Shown: positions 7,768-17,687 of the stretch, in pieces
How positions within the stretch are numbered: the stretch's first letter is position 1
Layout of the letters: each line of letters opens with the position of its first letter
NCBI RefSeq assembly: GCF_009857605.1
Contig: NZ_WWCT01000001.1
Span: 372,001 to 436,000, forward strand
From: Duganella levis
GTDB taxonomy: Bacteria; Pseudomonadota; Gammaproteobacteria; Burkholderiales; Burkholderiaceae_D
DNA: 64,000 nt
Reading direction: 5' to 3'
Made by a program: the position numbers and the translations under genes
The notes under the pieces: model-generated
Databases searched by the model: none
The model's input: the letters and a program-made list of their open reading frames with translations, nothing else
What the model was told of the DNA's origin: nothing

Positions 7768-9693
7768 ATGTGTGCGATCGCCGGAATTTTTGATCTCTAC
7801 CAGCACGCCGACATCGACGCCGGCTTGCTCCAGCACATGACCGACTTGCAGCGCCACCGTGGACCGGACCAGGCCGGCATGCACCGCGAGCCGGGCGTCG
7901 GCCTCGGGCACCGGCGCCTGTCCATCATTGACGTCGCCAGCGGCCAGCAGCCGCTGTTCAACGAAGATCACAGCGTCGTCGTGGTCTATAACGGCGAGAT
8001 CTACAACTTCCCTGCATTGATGCGCGAATTACAGCAATTCGGCCATAGCTTCCGCACCCACTGCGATACCGAGGTCATCGTCCACGCCTGGGAGCAATGG
8101 GGTCCGCGCTGTGTCGAACACTTTCGCGGCATGTTTGCGTTTGCGCTGTGGGACCGCCGCCAGCGCAGCCTGTTCCTGGCGCGCGACCGGCTGGGCGTCA
8201 AGCCGCTGCACTACGCCGTGCTGGACAACGGCCAGTTGATCTTTGCCTCCGAAATCAAGGCCTTGCTGATACATGAGCAACTCCGGCGTGACCTCGACCC
8301 GCTCGCCATCGAGGACTATTTTGCCTACGGCTACATTCCCGAACCGCGCACCGTATTTACCCAGATCCGCAAACTTGAACCGGGCCATACGCTACTGGTG
8401 CGCCACGGCAGCGCAACCGGCGCGACACAGCGTTACTGGGACGTGCCATTCCAGCGCCGCCCCATCATCAGCCAGGCGCAAGCAGCCGACGAACTGATCG
8501 CCCGCCTGCGCGAAGCCGTGCGCATCCGCATGGTGGCCGAGGTGCCGCTCGGCGCCTTTCTGTCCGGCGGAGTCGATTCCAGCGCGGTGGTGGCCATGAT
8601 GGCGCAAGTCTCCGACGCGCCCGTCAACACCTGCTCGATCGCCTTCGACGATGCGCAATTCGACGAATCGCACTATGCCAACCTGGTCGCCGAGCGTTAC
8701 CACACCAAACACCACAGCCAGCGCGTGGCCCAGCACGATGCCGACCTCATCGACCATCTCGCCACCTTATATGACGAACCCTTCGCCGACAGCTCCGCCC
8801 TGCCCACCTACCGGGTCTGCCAACTGGCGCGACAACGCGTGACGGTGGCGCTGTCCGGCGACGGCGGCGACGAAAACCTGGCCGGCTACCGCCGCTACCG
8901 TGGCCACCTGCACGAAGAACGCTGGCGCGCGCTGCTGCCGCTGGGCGTGCGCAAACCGGTGTTCGGCACGCTGGGCCGGCTCTATCCCAAGGCCGACTGG
9001 GCGCCCCGGCCGCTACGCGCCAAAAGCACGTTTCAGGCGCTGGCCCGCGATTCGGTGGCCGCCTACTTCCATGGCGTCAGCATCATGAAGGACGAGATGC
9101 GCGCGCAATTATTTAGTCCGGCGCTGAAGCGCGATCTGGGCGACTACCACGCGGTACAAACCTTGCGCCGCCACGCCGCCAACTGCCCGGCCGACGATCC
9201 GCTGTCGCTGGTGCAATACCTCGACCTGAAAACCTACCTGCCCGGCGACATTCTCACCAAAGTCGACCGCGCCAGCATGGCGCACGGCCTCGAAGTACGC
9301 GTGCCGCTGCTCGACCATTGTTTGGTCGAATGGATCTCCGGCCTGCCGCCGGACCTGAAGCTGCGCGGCGGCAGCGGCAAATACCTGTTCAAACAAGCGC
9401 TGGCGCCGTACCTGCCGGACGAACTGCTGCACCGGCGCAAAATGGGCTTTTCCGTGCCGCTGGCCGACTGGTTCCGTGGCCCGCTGCGCGCGCGCCTGCA
9501 ACGCAGCCTCAGCAGCCCCGTGCTGAAGCACTGCGATATGTTCAACATGACTTACGTGCAGCAATTGATGCAACAACACCAATCCGGCCTGCGCGACCAC
9601 AGTGCACCGTTGTGGTCGCTGCTGATGTTTGAATCCTTCCTGCGCCAGATGCTGGAAACACCCGGCCGGCGCCTCGAACAGCAGGCGGCATGA
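7768..9693 (+). CDS. XrtA/PEP-CTERM system amidotransferase, asparagine synthase-like (TIGR03108-like)
   Basis: A 641-aa protein with a class II glutamine amidotransferase domain (about 1-190) headed by the nucleophile Cys2 in MCAIAGIF, then an asparagine-synthase ATP-pyrophosphatase domain with the loop SGGVDSSAV and a second SGDGGDE motif. It would use glutamine and ATP to amidate a carboxyl group; in this locus the acceptor is more likely a sugar acid of the polysaccharide than free aspartate. The start at 7768 has GAAAGGA upstream; the longer frame into the previous gene is discarded. Its stop overlaps the next start (ATGA). Confidence 0.94.
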   Translation: MCAIAGIFDLYQHADIDAGLLQHMTDLQRHRGPDQAGMHREPGVGLGHRRLSIIDVASGQQPLFNEDHSVVVVYNGEIYNFPALMRELQQFGHSFRTHCDTEVIVHAWEQWGPRCVEHFRGMFAFALWDRRQRSLFLARDRLGVKPLHYAVLDNGQLIFASEIKALLIHEQLRRDLDPLAIEDYFAYGYIPEPRTVFTQIRKLEPGHTLLVRHGSATGATQRYWDVPFQRRPIISQAQAADELIARLREAVRIRMVAEVPLGAFLSGGVDSSAVVAMMAQVSDAPVNTCSIAFDDAQFDESHYANLVAERYHTKHHSQRVAQHDADLIDHLATLYDEPFADSSALPTYRVCQLARQRVTVALSGDGGDENLAGYRRYRGHLHEERWRALLPLGVRKPVFGTLGRLYPKADWAPRPLRAKSTFQALARDSVAAYFHGVSIMKDEMRAQLFSPALKRDLGDYHAVQTLRRHAANCPADDPLSLVQYLDLKTYLPGDILTKVDRASMAHGLEVRVPLLDHCLVEWISGLPPDLKLRGGSGKYLFKQALAPYLPDELLHRRKMGFSVPLADWFRGPLRARLQRSLSSPVLKHCDMFNMTYVQQLMQQHQSGLRDHSAPLWSLLMFESFLRQMLETPGRRLEQQAA

Positions 9694-10901
9694 TGCGCAT
9701 CCTGCACATCCTCGACCATTCCGCGCCGCTGCACAGCGGCTACACTTTTCGCACCCTGGCCATCCTCGGCCAGCAGCGCCGCCTGGGCTGGGACACCGTG
9801 CACCTGACCAGCGCCAAGCAAGGCGCAACCGAGGCCGAACAGCACGTTGACGGCTGGCACTTTTTCCGCACGCCGCCGGAACGCCGCTGGTGGGCACGCC
9901 TGCCGCTGCTGGCGCACATCGCAATCATCATTGGTCTGAGTAGTCGCCTGCGCCAGATCGCGCAGGCGGCGCGGCCGCACGTGCTGCACGCCCATTCGCC
10001 GTCGCTGAATGCGATTGCCGCGTTGCACGTCGGCCGCGCGCTGGCGATTCCCGTGGTCTACGAAATCCGCGCTTTCTGGGAAGACGCCGCCGCCGACCAC
10101 GGCAACAGCCGCCCCGGCGGCCTGCGCTACCGCCTGAGTCGCGCGCTGGAAACCTACGCGCTACGGCGTGTGGACGCCATCACCACCATCTGCGAAGGCT
10201 TGCGCGACGACCTCATCGCGCGCGGCATCCCAGCCGTGCGCATCACCGTCATTCCCAATGCTGTCGACAGCAGCCGCTTCCGCGCCGCACCGCCGCCCAA
10301 CCGCATGCTGGCGCGGCGGTTGGGCGTGCACGGCAAGGTAGTGCTCGGCTTTATCGGTTCCTTCTATCACTACGAAGGCCTGGCGTTGCTGGTGCAAGCC
10401 TTGCCGCGCCTGCTCAAGACGACACCATCGCTGCAGTTGCTGCTGGTTGGCGGCGGCCCGCAGGGTCCCCAACTGCGCGCGCTGGTCGAGAAACTGGGCC
10501 TGCAGAGCAAGGTCATCTTCTCCGGCCGCGCCCCGCACGAACAAATCGCCGAATACTACAGTCTGGTCGATATCCTGATCTACCCGCGTTTGCCGATGCG
10601 GCTGACCGAGTTGGTCACGCCGCTCAAACCGCTGGAGGCCATGGCCCAAGGCCGCCTGATTGTCGCCTCCGACGTCGGCGGCCACCGCGAAATGATCGAA
10701 CACGGCAAAACCGGCATGCTGTTCAAAGCCGGCGACGCCGACGCGCTGGCCGACCAGGTCCAGCACCTGATCACGCACGCCGAACTCTGGCCGATCTTGC
10801 GCAAACAGGCGCGCGCCTACGTCGAAAGCGAGCGCAACTGGCACAACAGCGTCGCCCGCTACGGCGACATCTACCAGCGCCTGCTGGCTCCGGCCCCATG
10901 A
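9690..10901 (+). CDS. XrtA/PEP-CTERM system glycosyltransferase, exosortase A-associated (TIGR04063-like)
   Basis: A 403-aa GT4-family glycosyltransferase with an N-terminal acceptor domain beginning RILHILDHSAPLHSGYTFR and the family-typical YEIRAFWEDAAADHGN stretch. The donor domain contains GFIGSFYHYEGL and PLKPLEAMAQGRLIVASDVGG. It is coupled on both sides by ATGA overlaps. It is the last of the core XrtA glycosyltransferases before the more variable part of the operon. Confidence 0.93.
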   Translation: MMRILHILDHSAPLHSGYTFRTLAILGQQRRLGWDTVHLTSAKQGATEAEQHVDGWHFFRTPPERRWWARLPLLAHIAIIIGLSSRLRQIAQAARPHVLHAHSPSLNAIAALHVGRALAIPVVYEIRAFWEDAAADHGNSRPGGLRYRLSRALETYALRRVDAITTICEGLRDDLIARGIPAVRITVIPNAVDSSRFRAAPPPNRMLARRLGVHGKVVLGFIGSFYHYEGLALLVQALPRLLKTTPSLQLLLVGGGPQGPQLRALVEKLGLQSKVIFSGRAPHEQIAEYYSLVDILIYPRLPMRLTELVTPLKPLEAMAQGRLIVASDVGGHREMIEHGKTGMLFKAGDADALADQVQHLITHAELWPILRKQARAYVESERNWHNSVARYGDIYQRLLAPAP

Positions 10902-13324
10902 ACGGCCAGCGCATCGCCCTGATCGGTCCGCTGCCGCCGCCAGCCGGCGGCATGGCCAACCAAACCGCGCAGTTGGCCGCCCTGCTGCGTGCCGCCGGCG
11001 CCGAGGTGGAACTGGTGCAGGTCAATCCGCCTTGGCGACCAGCGTGGGCGGCGCAAGTACGCGGCCTGCGCGCGGTGCTGCGGCTGGCGCCGTATCTGTG
11101 GCAGTTGTGGCGCGCAGCCGGCCGCACAGACCTATTGCATGTGATGGCCAACTCCGGCTGGTCCTGGCATTTGCACGCCGCGCCCGCCATCTGGATTGGC
11201 CGGCTGCGCGGTAAAGGCGTGCTGGTCAACTATCGTGGCGGCGAAGCGCCGGCCTTCCTGGCGCGCAGTCCGTTGCTGGTGTGCTTTAGCCTGAGACGCG
11301 CGCAGGCGGTCATCGTGCCATCAGCCTATCTGGCTCGCGTGTTCGACGAATACGGCATCAGCACGCAAATTGTGCCGAACATCGTCAATCTTGACCGGTT
11401 CCAGCCAGCGCCCCAGCGGCCTGCGCAAGCGCATATCCTGATCGCCCGCCATCTGGAACCGCTGTACGACCACGCCACCGCCCTGCACGCCTTCGCGCTG
11501 CTGCGCAAGCAGTTGCCGCAAGCCCGCCTGACCATCTGCGGCGAAGGCCCGGAGCTGCCCCGGCTGCAACAACTGACCGAGGCGCTCCAACTGCAAACCG
11601 TCGTCCACTTCGCCGGCAAAACGGAGAACGCCGACATGGCCGCTTATTATCAGCAGGCCGACCTCGTGCTGAATCCCAGCCTGGCCGACAACATGCCCAT
11701 CTCCGTGCTGGAAGCCTGGGCCAGCAGCGTGCCAGTGGTGAGTACCAACGTCGGCGGCGTGCCCGACCTGATCCACGATAATGTCGACGGCCTGCTGGTG
11801 CCGCCCGGCGATCCGCACATCATGGCGCGTACCATGCTCGTGCTGCTGAAGGATCACGGCATGGCGCGACGTATGGCGATGGCCGGACTGCACGCCGCAC
11901 AGCGTTTCAGCTGGCACCGCGTCGCGCCATTGCTGTTCGCGCAATACCGGCGGGTACTCCACCGTCCCCGCTGGACCGGCTACACGGCGCTGGTTTCTTG
12001 CGTACTATTTCCTTTGCATGAATGGTTCAAGCGTCACAACAGCGCAGCCGTGCGCCATCAGATGGAAGCCAGCCAGTGGTGGCGCCCCGAGCAGATCGAA
12101 GCCTTGCAGGTGCATCGGCTACGCCTGCTGTTGCTGTACGCATCCGAACATGTACCGTATTATCGCCAGCTATACGCCCGCATCGGTTTCGACGCCACCC
12201 GCGTGCAGGACGTGCGCGACCTGCGGCTGCTGCCCATCCTGCGCAAATCGCACATCAACGACCACCGCGACGACTTCCACGCCGACGATGCCCGCCACAT
12301 GAAGCGATTCACCACCGGCGGTTCCAGCGGCGAACCGCTGATTTTCTACCTGGGCAAACAACGTGTCAGCCATGACGTCGCCGCCAAATGGCGCGCCACG
12401 CGCTGGTGGGGCGTGGACATCGGCGACCGCGAAGCCGTGCTGTGGGGATCGCCGATCGAACTGCACGCCCAGGACTTGTGGCGCGCGCGCCGCGACCGCG
12501 TCATGCGCAGCGATCTGCTGCCGGCTTTCGACCTGTCGCCGACGCGGCTGGACGACTACCTCGCCCGATTGCAGAAACAACGTCCGGCGATGCTGTTTGG
12601 CTATCCGTCGGTAATGTGCTTGCTGGTGCAACACGCGCAATCGCGCGGCATCGCGCTGGACCGCTTGGGCATACAAGTGGTGTTCGTCACCGCCGAGCGC
12701 CTTTACGAAGACCAGCGTGCTTTGCTGATGGGCGCCTTCGCCGCCCCGGTTGCCAACGGATACGGCGGTCGCGACGCCGGCTTCATCGCCCACGAGTGCC
12801 CGGAAGGCGGCATGCACATCACCGCCGAGGACGTCATTGTCGAAATCCTTGATGCCCACGGCGAGCCGGTGCCGACCGGTGAAAGCGGCGCCATCGTCAT
12901 CACCCACCTTGCCAGCCGCGACTTCCCCTTCATTCGCTACGCCACCGGTGATATCGGCACGCTTGATCCGAAACCGTGCCCGTGCGGCCGCGGCCTGCCG
13001 CTGCTGCAAAGCGTTGAAGGCCGTGTCACTGATTTTGTGGTGGCTCGCGACGGCACGGTAATGCACGGACTGGCGCTGATCTACATCCTGCGCGACCTGC
13101 CGCAGGTGCGCGCCTTCAAGATCATCCAGGAGACGCTGGACTGCACCCGCGTGCTGCTGGTCAGCGTGGACGGTTTGCCGCCGTCGCTGCGGCTTAGCAT
13201 CGTGACGCAATTCCGGGCCCGGCTAGGCGCAACGGTAGAGATCGTCATCGAAGAAGTGACGGCGATCCCGGCCGAAGCGTCCGGCAAGCATCGCTACGTC
13301 ATCAGCAAAGTCGCCAGCCACTGA
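10898..13324 (+). CDS. fusion of a GT4 glycosyltransferase with a CapK/PaaK-like adenylate-forming domain
   Basis: A single 808-aa frame encodes two enzymes. Residues 1 to about 357 are a GT4 glycosyltransferase (LIGPLPPPAGGMANQT at the N-terminus; NPSLADNMPISVLEAWASS in the donor domain). From about 358 the sequence is a phenylacetate-CoA-ligase/CapK-like adenylate-forming domain: the phosphate-binding motif TTGGSSGEPL starts at residue 472, NGYGGRDAGF follows, and a Cys-rich PCPCGRGLPLL segment typical of the CapK branch lies near the end. CapK-type genes occur in capsule loci with unclear chemistry. No frameshift or stop separates the halves, so a bifunctional protein that adds a sugar and activates an acid is plausible. 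ATGA overlap with the preceding gene. Confidence 0.88.
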   Translation: MNGQRIALIGPLPPPAGGMANQTAQLAALLRAAGAEVELVQVNPPWRPAWAAQVRGLRAVLRLAPYLWQLWRAAGRTDLLHVMANSGWSWHLHAAPAIWIGRLRGKGVLVNYRGGEAPAFLARSPLLVCFSLRRAQAVIVPSAYLARVFDEYGISTQIVPNIVNLDRFQPAPQRPAQAHILIARHLEPLYDHATALHAFALLRKQLPQARLTICGEGPELPRLQQLTEALQLQTVVHFAGKTENADMAAYYQQADLVLNPSLADNMPISVLEAWASSVPVVSTNVGGVPDLIHDNVDGLLVPPGDPHIMARTMLVLLKDHGMARRMAMAGLHAAQRFSWHRVAPLLFAQYRRVLHRPRWTGYTALVSCVLFPLHEWFKRHNSAAVRHQMEASQWWRPEQIEALQVHRLRLLLLYASEHVPYYRQLYARIGFDATRVQDVRDLRLLPILRKSHINDHRDDFHADDARHMKRFTTGGSSGEPLIFYLGKQRVSHDVAAKWRATRWWGVDIGDREAVLWGSPIELHAQDLWRARRDRVMRSDLLPAFDLSPTRLDDYLARLQKQRPAMLFGYPSVMCLLVQHAQSRGIALDRLGIQVVFVTAERLYEDQRALLMGAFAAPVANGYGGRDAGFIAHECPEGGMHITAEDVIVEILDAHGEPVPTGESGAIVITHLASRDFPFIRYATGDIGTLDPKPCPCGRGLPLLQSVEGRVTDFVVARDGTVMHGLALIYILRDLPQVRAFKIIQETLDCTRVLLVSVDGLPPSLRLSIVTQFRARLGATVEIVIEEVTAIPAEASGKHRYVISKVASH

Positions 13325-13333
13325 GGAAACGCC

Positions 13334-14074
13334 ATGCCGCTGCTACTTGATTCCGTGCTGTTAGTGCTGGTGATGTACAGCCTATACAAGCTGCGCAAAG
13401 CCCACTTGCTGATGTTTGACTTCCGCGATCAGTCGCGGCTGGACAATGCCAACCTGTTCCGCCAGTTGGAAGGCCTGCACGGCCTGTATGCCGAACTGGA
13501 CCTGAAAACCAGCCTGCCGCCAACCCGTGGCTGGGCCGCATCGCCGGATTTTCTACTGGAAGTAGCCAGACATGCACGCACAGCCAAGCCTGCCTGGGTA
13601 GTCGAATGCAGTAGCGGCACCTCGACGCTGGTACTGGCGCGCTGCCTTCAGCTGAACGGCGCCGGCAAAGTGCTGAGCCTGGAACACAGTCCGCAATACG
13701 CCGAGCAAACGCGCCAGCAATTGCGCCAACATGGCTTGCAGGACTGGGCGCAAGTGCTGGACGCGCCGTTGCTACCGTACACGCTGGCTGGCGAATCATG
13801 GCCGTGGTACGACATCAGCAAGCTGCCGGCCGACATGCAGATCGACATGCTGGTGATCGACGGCCCGCCTCAAGACACGCGCACGCAGGCCCGCTACCCG
13901 GCCGGTCCGCTGCTGTTTCCACGTCTTGCCGCACATGGCGCCGTCTTTCTCGATGACGCGGCACGCAATGACGAACTGGCTATCCTGCAACGCTGGCAGC
14001 AGGAGTTCCCGTTGCTACGGCAATCCTCGCGTCCGTGCGAAAAAGGCTGCGCCGTCTTGATCAATGCCCCCTGA
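13334..14074 (+). CDS. membrane-anchored class I SAM-dependent methyltransferase-like protein
   Basis: A 246-aa protein with a hydrophobic N-terminal segment (about residues 3-17) followed by a Rossmann-type domain. VVECSSGTSTL corresponds to the glycine-rich SAM motif I, VLSLEHS to motif II and IDMLVIDGPPQ to motif IV. It starts 9 nt after the fusion gene, so it is probably the last gene of the plus operon. It likely methylates a sugar or lipid-linked intermediate at the inner membrane; substrate unknown. Its 3' end overlaps the convergent SGNH gene by 14 nt. Confidence 0.8.
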   Translation: MPLLLDSVLLVLVMYSLYKLRKAHLLMFDFRDQSRLDNANLFRQLEGLHGLYAELDLKTSLPPTRGWAASPDFLLEVARHARTAKPAWVVECSSGTSTLVLARCLQLNGAGKVLSLEHSPQYAEQTRQQLRQHGLQDWAQVLDAPLLPYTLAGESWPWYDISKLPADMQIDMLVIDGPPQDTRTQARYPAGPLLFPRLAAHGAVFLDDAARNDELAILQRWQQEFPLLRQSSRPCEKGCAVLINAP

Positions 14075-15215
14075 CCATCGCGGTTTCGGCCGGATGTAGC
14101 TGGTGATAGCGATCCCGCGCCTGCCGCTGTGCGGCCTGATGCGCGATCAGCGTCGCCGGCGTCAGCTCAACGCCGAAATCGCCGGTTGCGAACATGCGTG
14201 CCAGCACCATTTCGCCGACCCGCGCGCGGTAGTGTGACGTTTCCCAATAATTCAGCATATCCGGCTTGCCGCTGACTTGTGGCGGCGGCTCGGTCGTCAC
14301 GTCATTGAATCCGGAAAAATCAAACAGCTGCACATCGCAGCCGTGTTGCCGATGCCTGTCAGCCAACGCCGTCAATTGCGCCTGCCAATTCTCCAGCGCC
14401 GGCCACTTGCCCGCCCAGTAAAGCGCGTCACTGGTCATGGCATGCGTTGGATTGATGTACAGCCGCAACCGCGTACCAGCCCGGCACAGGTTTTCCACAT
14501 TCGCCGCCAATTCCTGCATGGCATCCGCCGTCGGCCCGGCGCCGCGAGCGAAGTCGCGCACACGCGGCAAAATAGCAGCACTGGTACCGCCAAGACTCTC
14601 GATGCGATCACGCACGCATCGGCCATCGCGCTGCCCATATAGCGCCAGACTGGACTGACAAACATGGCCAAACGTGCCGCGCAACACGCGGATCGAATCC
14701 AGCGTCATGTCCACGCTGATGGCGCGTTTCAGATTGAGCAAACCGCGCCGTAGCAAATAATAGCGGTCCGCCGCCACCAGCTCGCGGTCAAAATCGGAAT
14801 TGCCAATTTCCATGGAAAACGACGGTGCGTCGATGCCCCACACCACCGTCTCCAGCCGGCCGACGGCGGCCGCATGGCGCAGCATCGCCGCCGCGTCACC
14901 CAAAGACGCGCCAGACAAAGCGCCGTTGAACACGCGCTGCGAACCGAACAGCGCAGTCTGCACCGGCAAGCCCAACTCCGTACGGGAATTGCCGACGTAC
15001 AGCACCTGCGGCCGAAACCGCGCCAGCGCGTAGGTCTTTCCCCAAGGACTCAGTTTTTCCCGTCCGGGCAGCAAACGCTGAAGATGCGGCGTATCCCACT
15101 GATGCGTCAGGTAGGGATCGACCTGATAATTCAGCGCCGCCACCGCGCCCGTCACCGCCAGGCCAAGGCCGCAAAAGATGGCGACATAGTCGCGCCATTC
15201 GGTTTGTGTGCTCAT
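14061..15215 (-). CDS. AlgJ/AlgX-like SGNH-fold protein, partner of the MBOAT acyltransferase
   Basis: A 384-aa protein with one N-terminal membrane anchor (about residues 10-28) and a periplasmic domain. YVGNSRTELGL resembles the block I (GDS-like) region of SGNH/GDSL enzymes, with Ser after GN. Genes of this type next to an AlgI-like MBOAT protein complete polysaccharide O-acetylation by moving the acyl group to the polymer in the periplasm. It lies 2 nt downstream of the MBOAT gene. The catalytic assignment is by analogy with AlgJ/AlgX and is less certain than the pairing. Confidence 0.8.
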   Translation of the reverse strand: MSTQTEWRDYVAIFCGLGLAVTGAVAALNYQVDPYLTHQWDTPHLQRLLPGREKLSPWGKTYALARFRPQVLYVGNSRTELGLPVQTALFGSQRVFNGALSGASLGDAAAMLRHAAAVGRLETVVWGIDAPSFSMEIGNSDFDRELVAADRYYLLRRGLLNLKRAISVDMTLDSIRVLRGTFGHVCQSSLALYGQRDGRCVRDRIESLGGTSAAILPRVRDFARGAGPTADAMQELAANVENLCRAGTRLRLYINPTHAMTSDALYWAGKWPALENWQAQLTALADRHRQHGCDVQLFDFSGFNDVTTEPPPQVSGKPDMLNYWETSHYRARVGEMVLARMFATGDFGVELTPATLIAHQAAQRQARDRYHQLHPAETAMVRGH

Positions 15216-15217
15216 GG

Positions 15218-16621
15218 TCAGAATTGGAAGTAGAGAAATTCGCTGACCTTGTTCATATTGAACAGACAGCTCAGGAAAACCATGGCCAGCAGCGCGCTAC
15301 GCCACCTGGCCGGCGTCCACTGCATGGAAAGTCCGAACAGTTGTTGCGTATTGGGTGCATAGAGCGCCAACGCCATTGCCACCAGCAAAGTCGGCACCAC
15401 CGGACCGCTGACATCAATCCAGCGGATGCCGTCGAACGCAGGATGCAAGCCCAACGCAGCCATCTGCGACGTCCAGCCGGCCATGCCGCGTGGCAGCGAT
15501 ACGCCGTTGGCGCCAGCCAGTCCCTGCAATACCTCGCCGGCCGTGGCAAGATCCGGTGCGCGGAACACTACCCAGGCAATCATTACCGCTAGCAGCGTCA
15601 GCCACCGCCCCCACCAACTTGGCGTAGACGAACCCGTCAACGCTTGCCAGCCGTGCTGAACCACCAGATACACGCCGTGCAGCGCGCCCCAGACAACAAA
15701 GGTCCAGCCGGCGCCATGCCACAGTCCGCCCAGCAGCATGGTCAGCATCAGGTTGCGGTAGCGGCTCAACGTGCCGTGACGGTTGCCGCCCAACGGCACG
15801 TACAGATAATCGCGCAGGAAACGCGACAAGGTCATGTGCCAGCGCCGCCAGAAGTCACTGATGTTGGCGGCCTTGTACGGCGAATCGAAATTCAGCGGCA
15901 GACGCACGCCAAACAGCCGCGACAGGCCGATCGCCATGTCCGAGTAACCGGAAAAATCAAAGTACAGCTGGAAGGTATAAGCCAGCATGCCGATCCAGGC
16001 TTCCACCAGTTGTGGCTGCGCGCCGGGCGCGAACACCGGTGCCACCAGCACCGAGATGGGATCGGCCAATAACACCTTCTTCGCCAATCCCACCACAAAT
16101 ATCGACAAACCGATCCCAATGTCGGCCATGTCGAAGCGCGGCAACCGGTCGAACTGCGGCATCATCTCCTTGTGGTGCAGCACCGGACCGGCGATCAGGT
16201 GCGGGAAGTAGCTGACGAACAGCGTGTAGTGCACCAGCCGGTATTCACCCGTGCCGCCGCGATAGCAATCGACCAGATACGCGATCTGCGTGAAGGTAAA
16301 GAACGAAATGCCCACTGGCAGGATAATCTCCCAGCCGTGTCCGGGTAGAAAGAAATTGGCGTATTTGTAGTATGCCAGCAAGGCCAGGTTGGCCACCACG
16401 CCGAAGAGCAGCAACCGGCGGTGTCGTGCGCACCAGTAATTGAAAAGGATCGATCCCAGCAAGAGTGGTAGATAACGCGTATCCCAATAGCCGTAGAAAA
16501 ACAGCGACGCCAGCGCCAGCCATCCAGCAATCCAGCTGGGACGCCAATGCAGCAGCACAACGTAGCCGGCCAACGCCACCGGCAAATACAGGAACAAAAA
16601 ACTGAACGAGTTAAACAGCAT
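15218..16621 (-). CDS. MBOAT family O-acyltransferase (AlgI-like)
   Basis: A 467-aa multi-pass membrane protein with the AlgI/MBOAT layout. The signature FDFSGYSDMAIGLSRLFG precedes FNSPY-like and WRRWHMTLS motifs, and the invariant His is His302 in GGLWHGAGW, with a second His in WGALHG. It would pass an acyl group from cytoplasmic acyl-CoA across the inner membrane for O-acylation of the exopolysaccharide, working with the SGNH protein encoded just downstream. Its start overlaps the end of the upstream glycosyltransferase by 11 nt, giving a coupled minus-strand cassette. Confidence 0.93.
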   Translation of the reverse strand: MLFNSFSFLFLYLPVALAGYVVLLHWRPSWIAGWLALASLFFYGYWDTRYLPLLLGSILFNYWCARHRRLLLFGVVANLALLAYYKYANFFLPGHGWEIILPVGISFFTFTQIAYLVDCYRGGTGEYRLVHYTLFVSYFPHLIAGPVLHHKEMMPQFDRLPRFDMADIGIGLSIFVVGLAKKVLLADPISVLVAPVFAPGAQPQLVEAWIGMLAYTFQLYFDFSGYSDMAIGLSRLFGVRLPLNFDSPYKAANISDFWRRWHMTLSRFLRDYLYVPLGGNRHGTLSRYRNLMLTMLLGGLWHGAGWTFVVWGALHGVYLVVQHGWQALTGSSTPSWWGRWLTLLAVMIAWVVFRAPDLATAGEVLQGLAGANGVSLPRGMAGWTSQMAALGLHPAFDGIRWIDVSGPVVPTLLVAMALALYAPNTQQLFGLSMQWTPARWRSALLAMVFLSCLFNMNKVSEFLYFQF

Positions 16622-17678
16622 CGCCCGATCCCTGCTGGCGACGCTCGTACAGCAACTGATAACAGTCGGCTATTTTCAGCGCGACGCGACGCCAGGTGAA
16701 GGTTTGCACCAGAGCGCTGACCGCAGCGCGTGGCGGCGGCACGCCCACAAATTCCTGTATTGCCTGGCGCAGCGAGTCGGTGTCGCTCCAGCGCAACTGC
16801 TTGAGTGCAAATGCGCTGCCGGGCAGACTCAGCGCACTCTCATCAGTCATGACCGCCGGCGTGCCGGCCGCCAAGGCCTCCAGCACCGATAACGGGAACA
16901 CCTCCCCCTGGCTAGGCAAGGCCAGTACCGATGCCGCCGCATACGCGCTGGCCAACAAGGGATCGTGATGCTCCAGCTGCCCCAGCCAGCGGACGTTGGG
17001 CGACGCTAGCAAACTCTGCAAATAAGCCTGATGCTGCCGCTGCGCCTGACCGATCAGCACCACCGGCAGATCCAGCGCCGCCAGCGCCCGCACCAGGCCC
17101 TGCTGGTTCTTGTACGGCGAAATGCTGCCCACCATCAGCACAAACGGTCCCTCCAGACCTGTGTGCTGCCGAAATCTCTTCGCATCCGCCTGAAAGAATC
17201 GCTCGGCAATGCCATTCGGCAGCAGTTGAATCCGCGACGATTCGATCTTGAAGCCATCCATCAGCGCCTTTTGCTCCGCCTCACCCAGCGCAATCACCAT
17301 CTGCGCCAGCTGCAACGCGCGCTTGGTCTGGGCATAGCTGGTTTGCACATTCCACTGCGTCAGCCGCCCGGTCAACTGGTCGGCCACACGCGCCCGCCAC
17401 CCCGCGCTGCGGCTCCATCCCGGCGACAGCAAGGCCGACAATACCACCGGCACCCCCATCTCGGTCGCCAACTCGACCGCCCGATAGTTGCCATTGATCG
17501 CCGAAAAAACATGGATCACGTCGTAGCTGTCGATACGCTGGCGGTTGGTATCCACCAACTCTATCTCCAGCCCCGGCATGGCCAGCTCGCGCAAGGCCGC
17601 AATGGTGGAACGCACCTGCACCTGCAAGCCGCCATCTCGCTGAAACAACATGGGATAAGACAAAATACCAACACGCAT
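16611..17678 (-). CDS. GT4 family glycosyltransferase
   Basis: A 355-aa GT-B glycosyltransferase. The ATG at 17678 is preferred over an in-frame GTG at 17684 because AAGGAG lies at 17684-17689, too close for the GTG. The N-terminus MRVGILSYP leads an acceptor domain; the donor domain has MVGSISPYKNQQGLVRAL and PSQGEVFPLSVLEALAAG with the expected acidic motif. It sits 9 nt downstream of the flippase gene. Sugar specificity unknown. Confidence 0.88.
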   Translation of the reverse strand: MRVGILSYPMLFQRDGGLQVQVRSTIAALRELAMPGLEIELVDTNRQRIDSYDVIHVFSAINGNYRAVELATEMGVPVVLSALLSPGWSRSAGWRARVADQLTGRLTQWNVQTSYAQTKRALQLAQMVIALGEAEQKALMDGFKIESSRIQLLPNGIAERFFQADAKRFRQHTGLEGPFVLMVGSISPYKNQQGLVRALAALDLPVVLIGQAQRQHQAYLQSLLASPNVRWLGQLEHHDPLLASAYAAASVLALPSQGEVFPLSVLEALAAGTPAVMTDESALSLPGSAFALKQLRWSDTDSLRQAIQEFVGVPPPRAAVSALVQTFTWRRVALKIADCYQLLYERRQQGSGDAV

Positions 17679-17687
17679 AAACACTCC

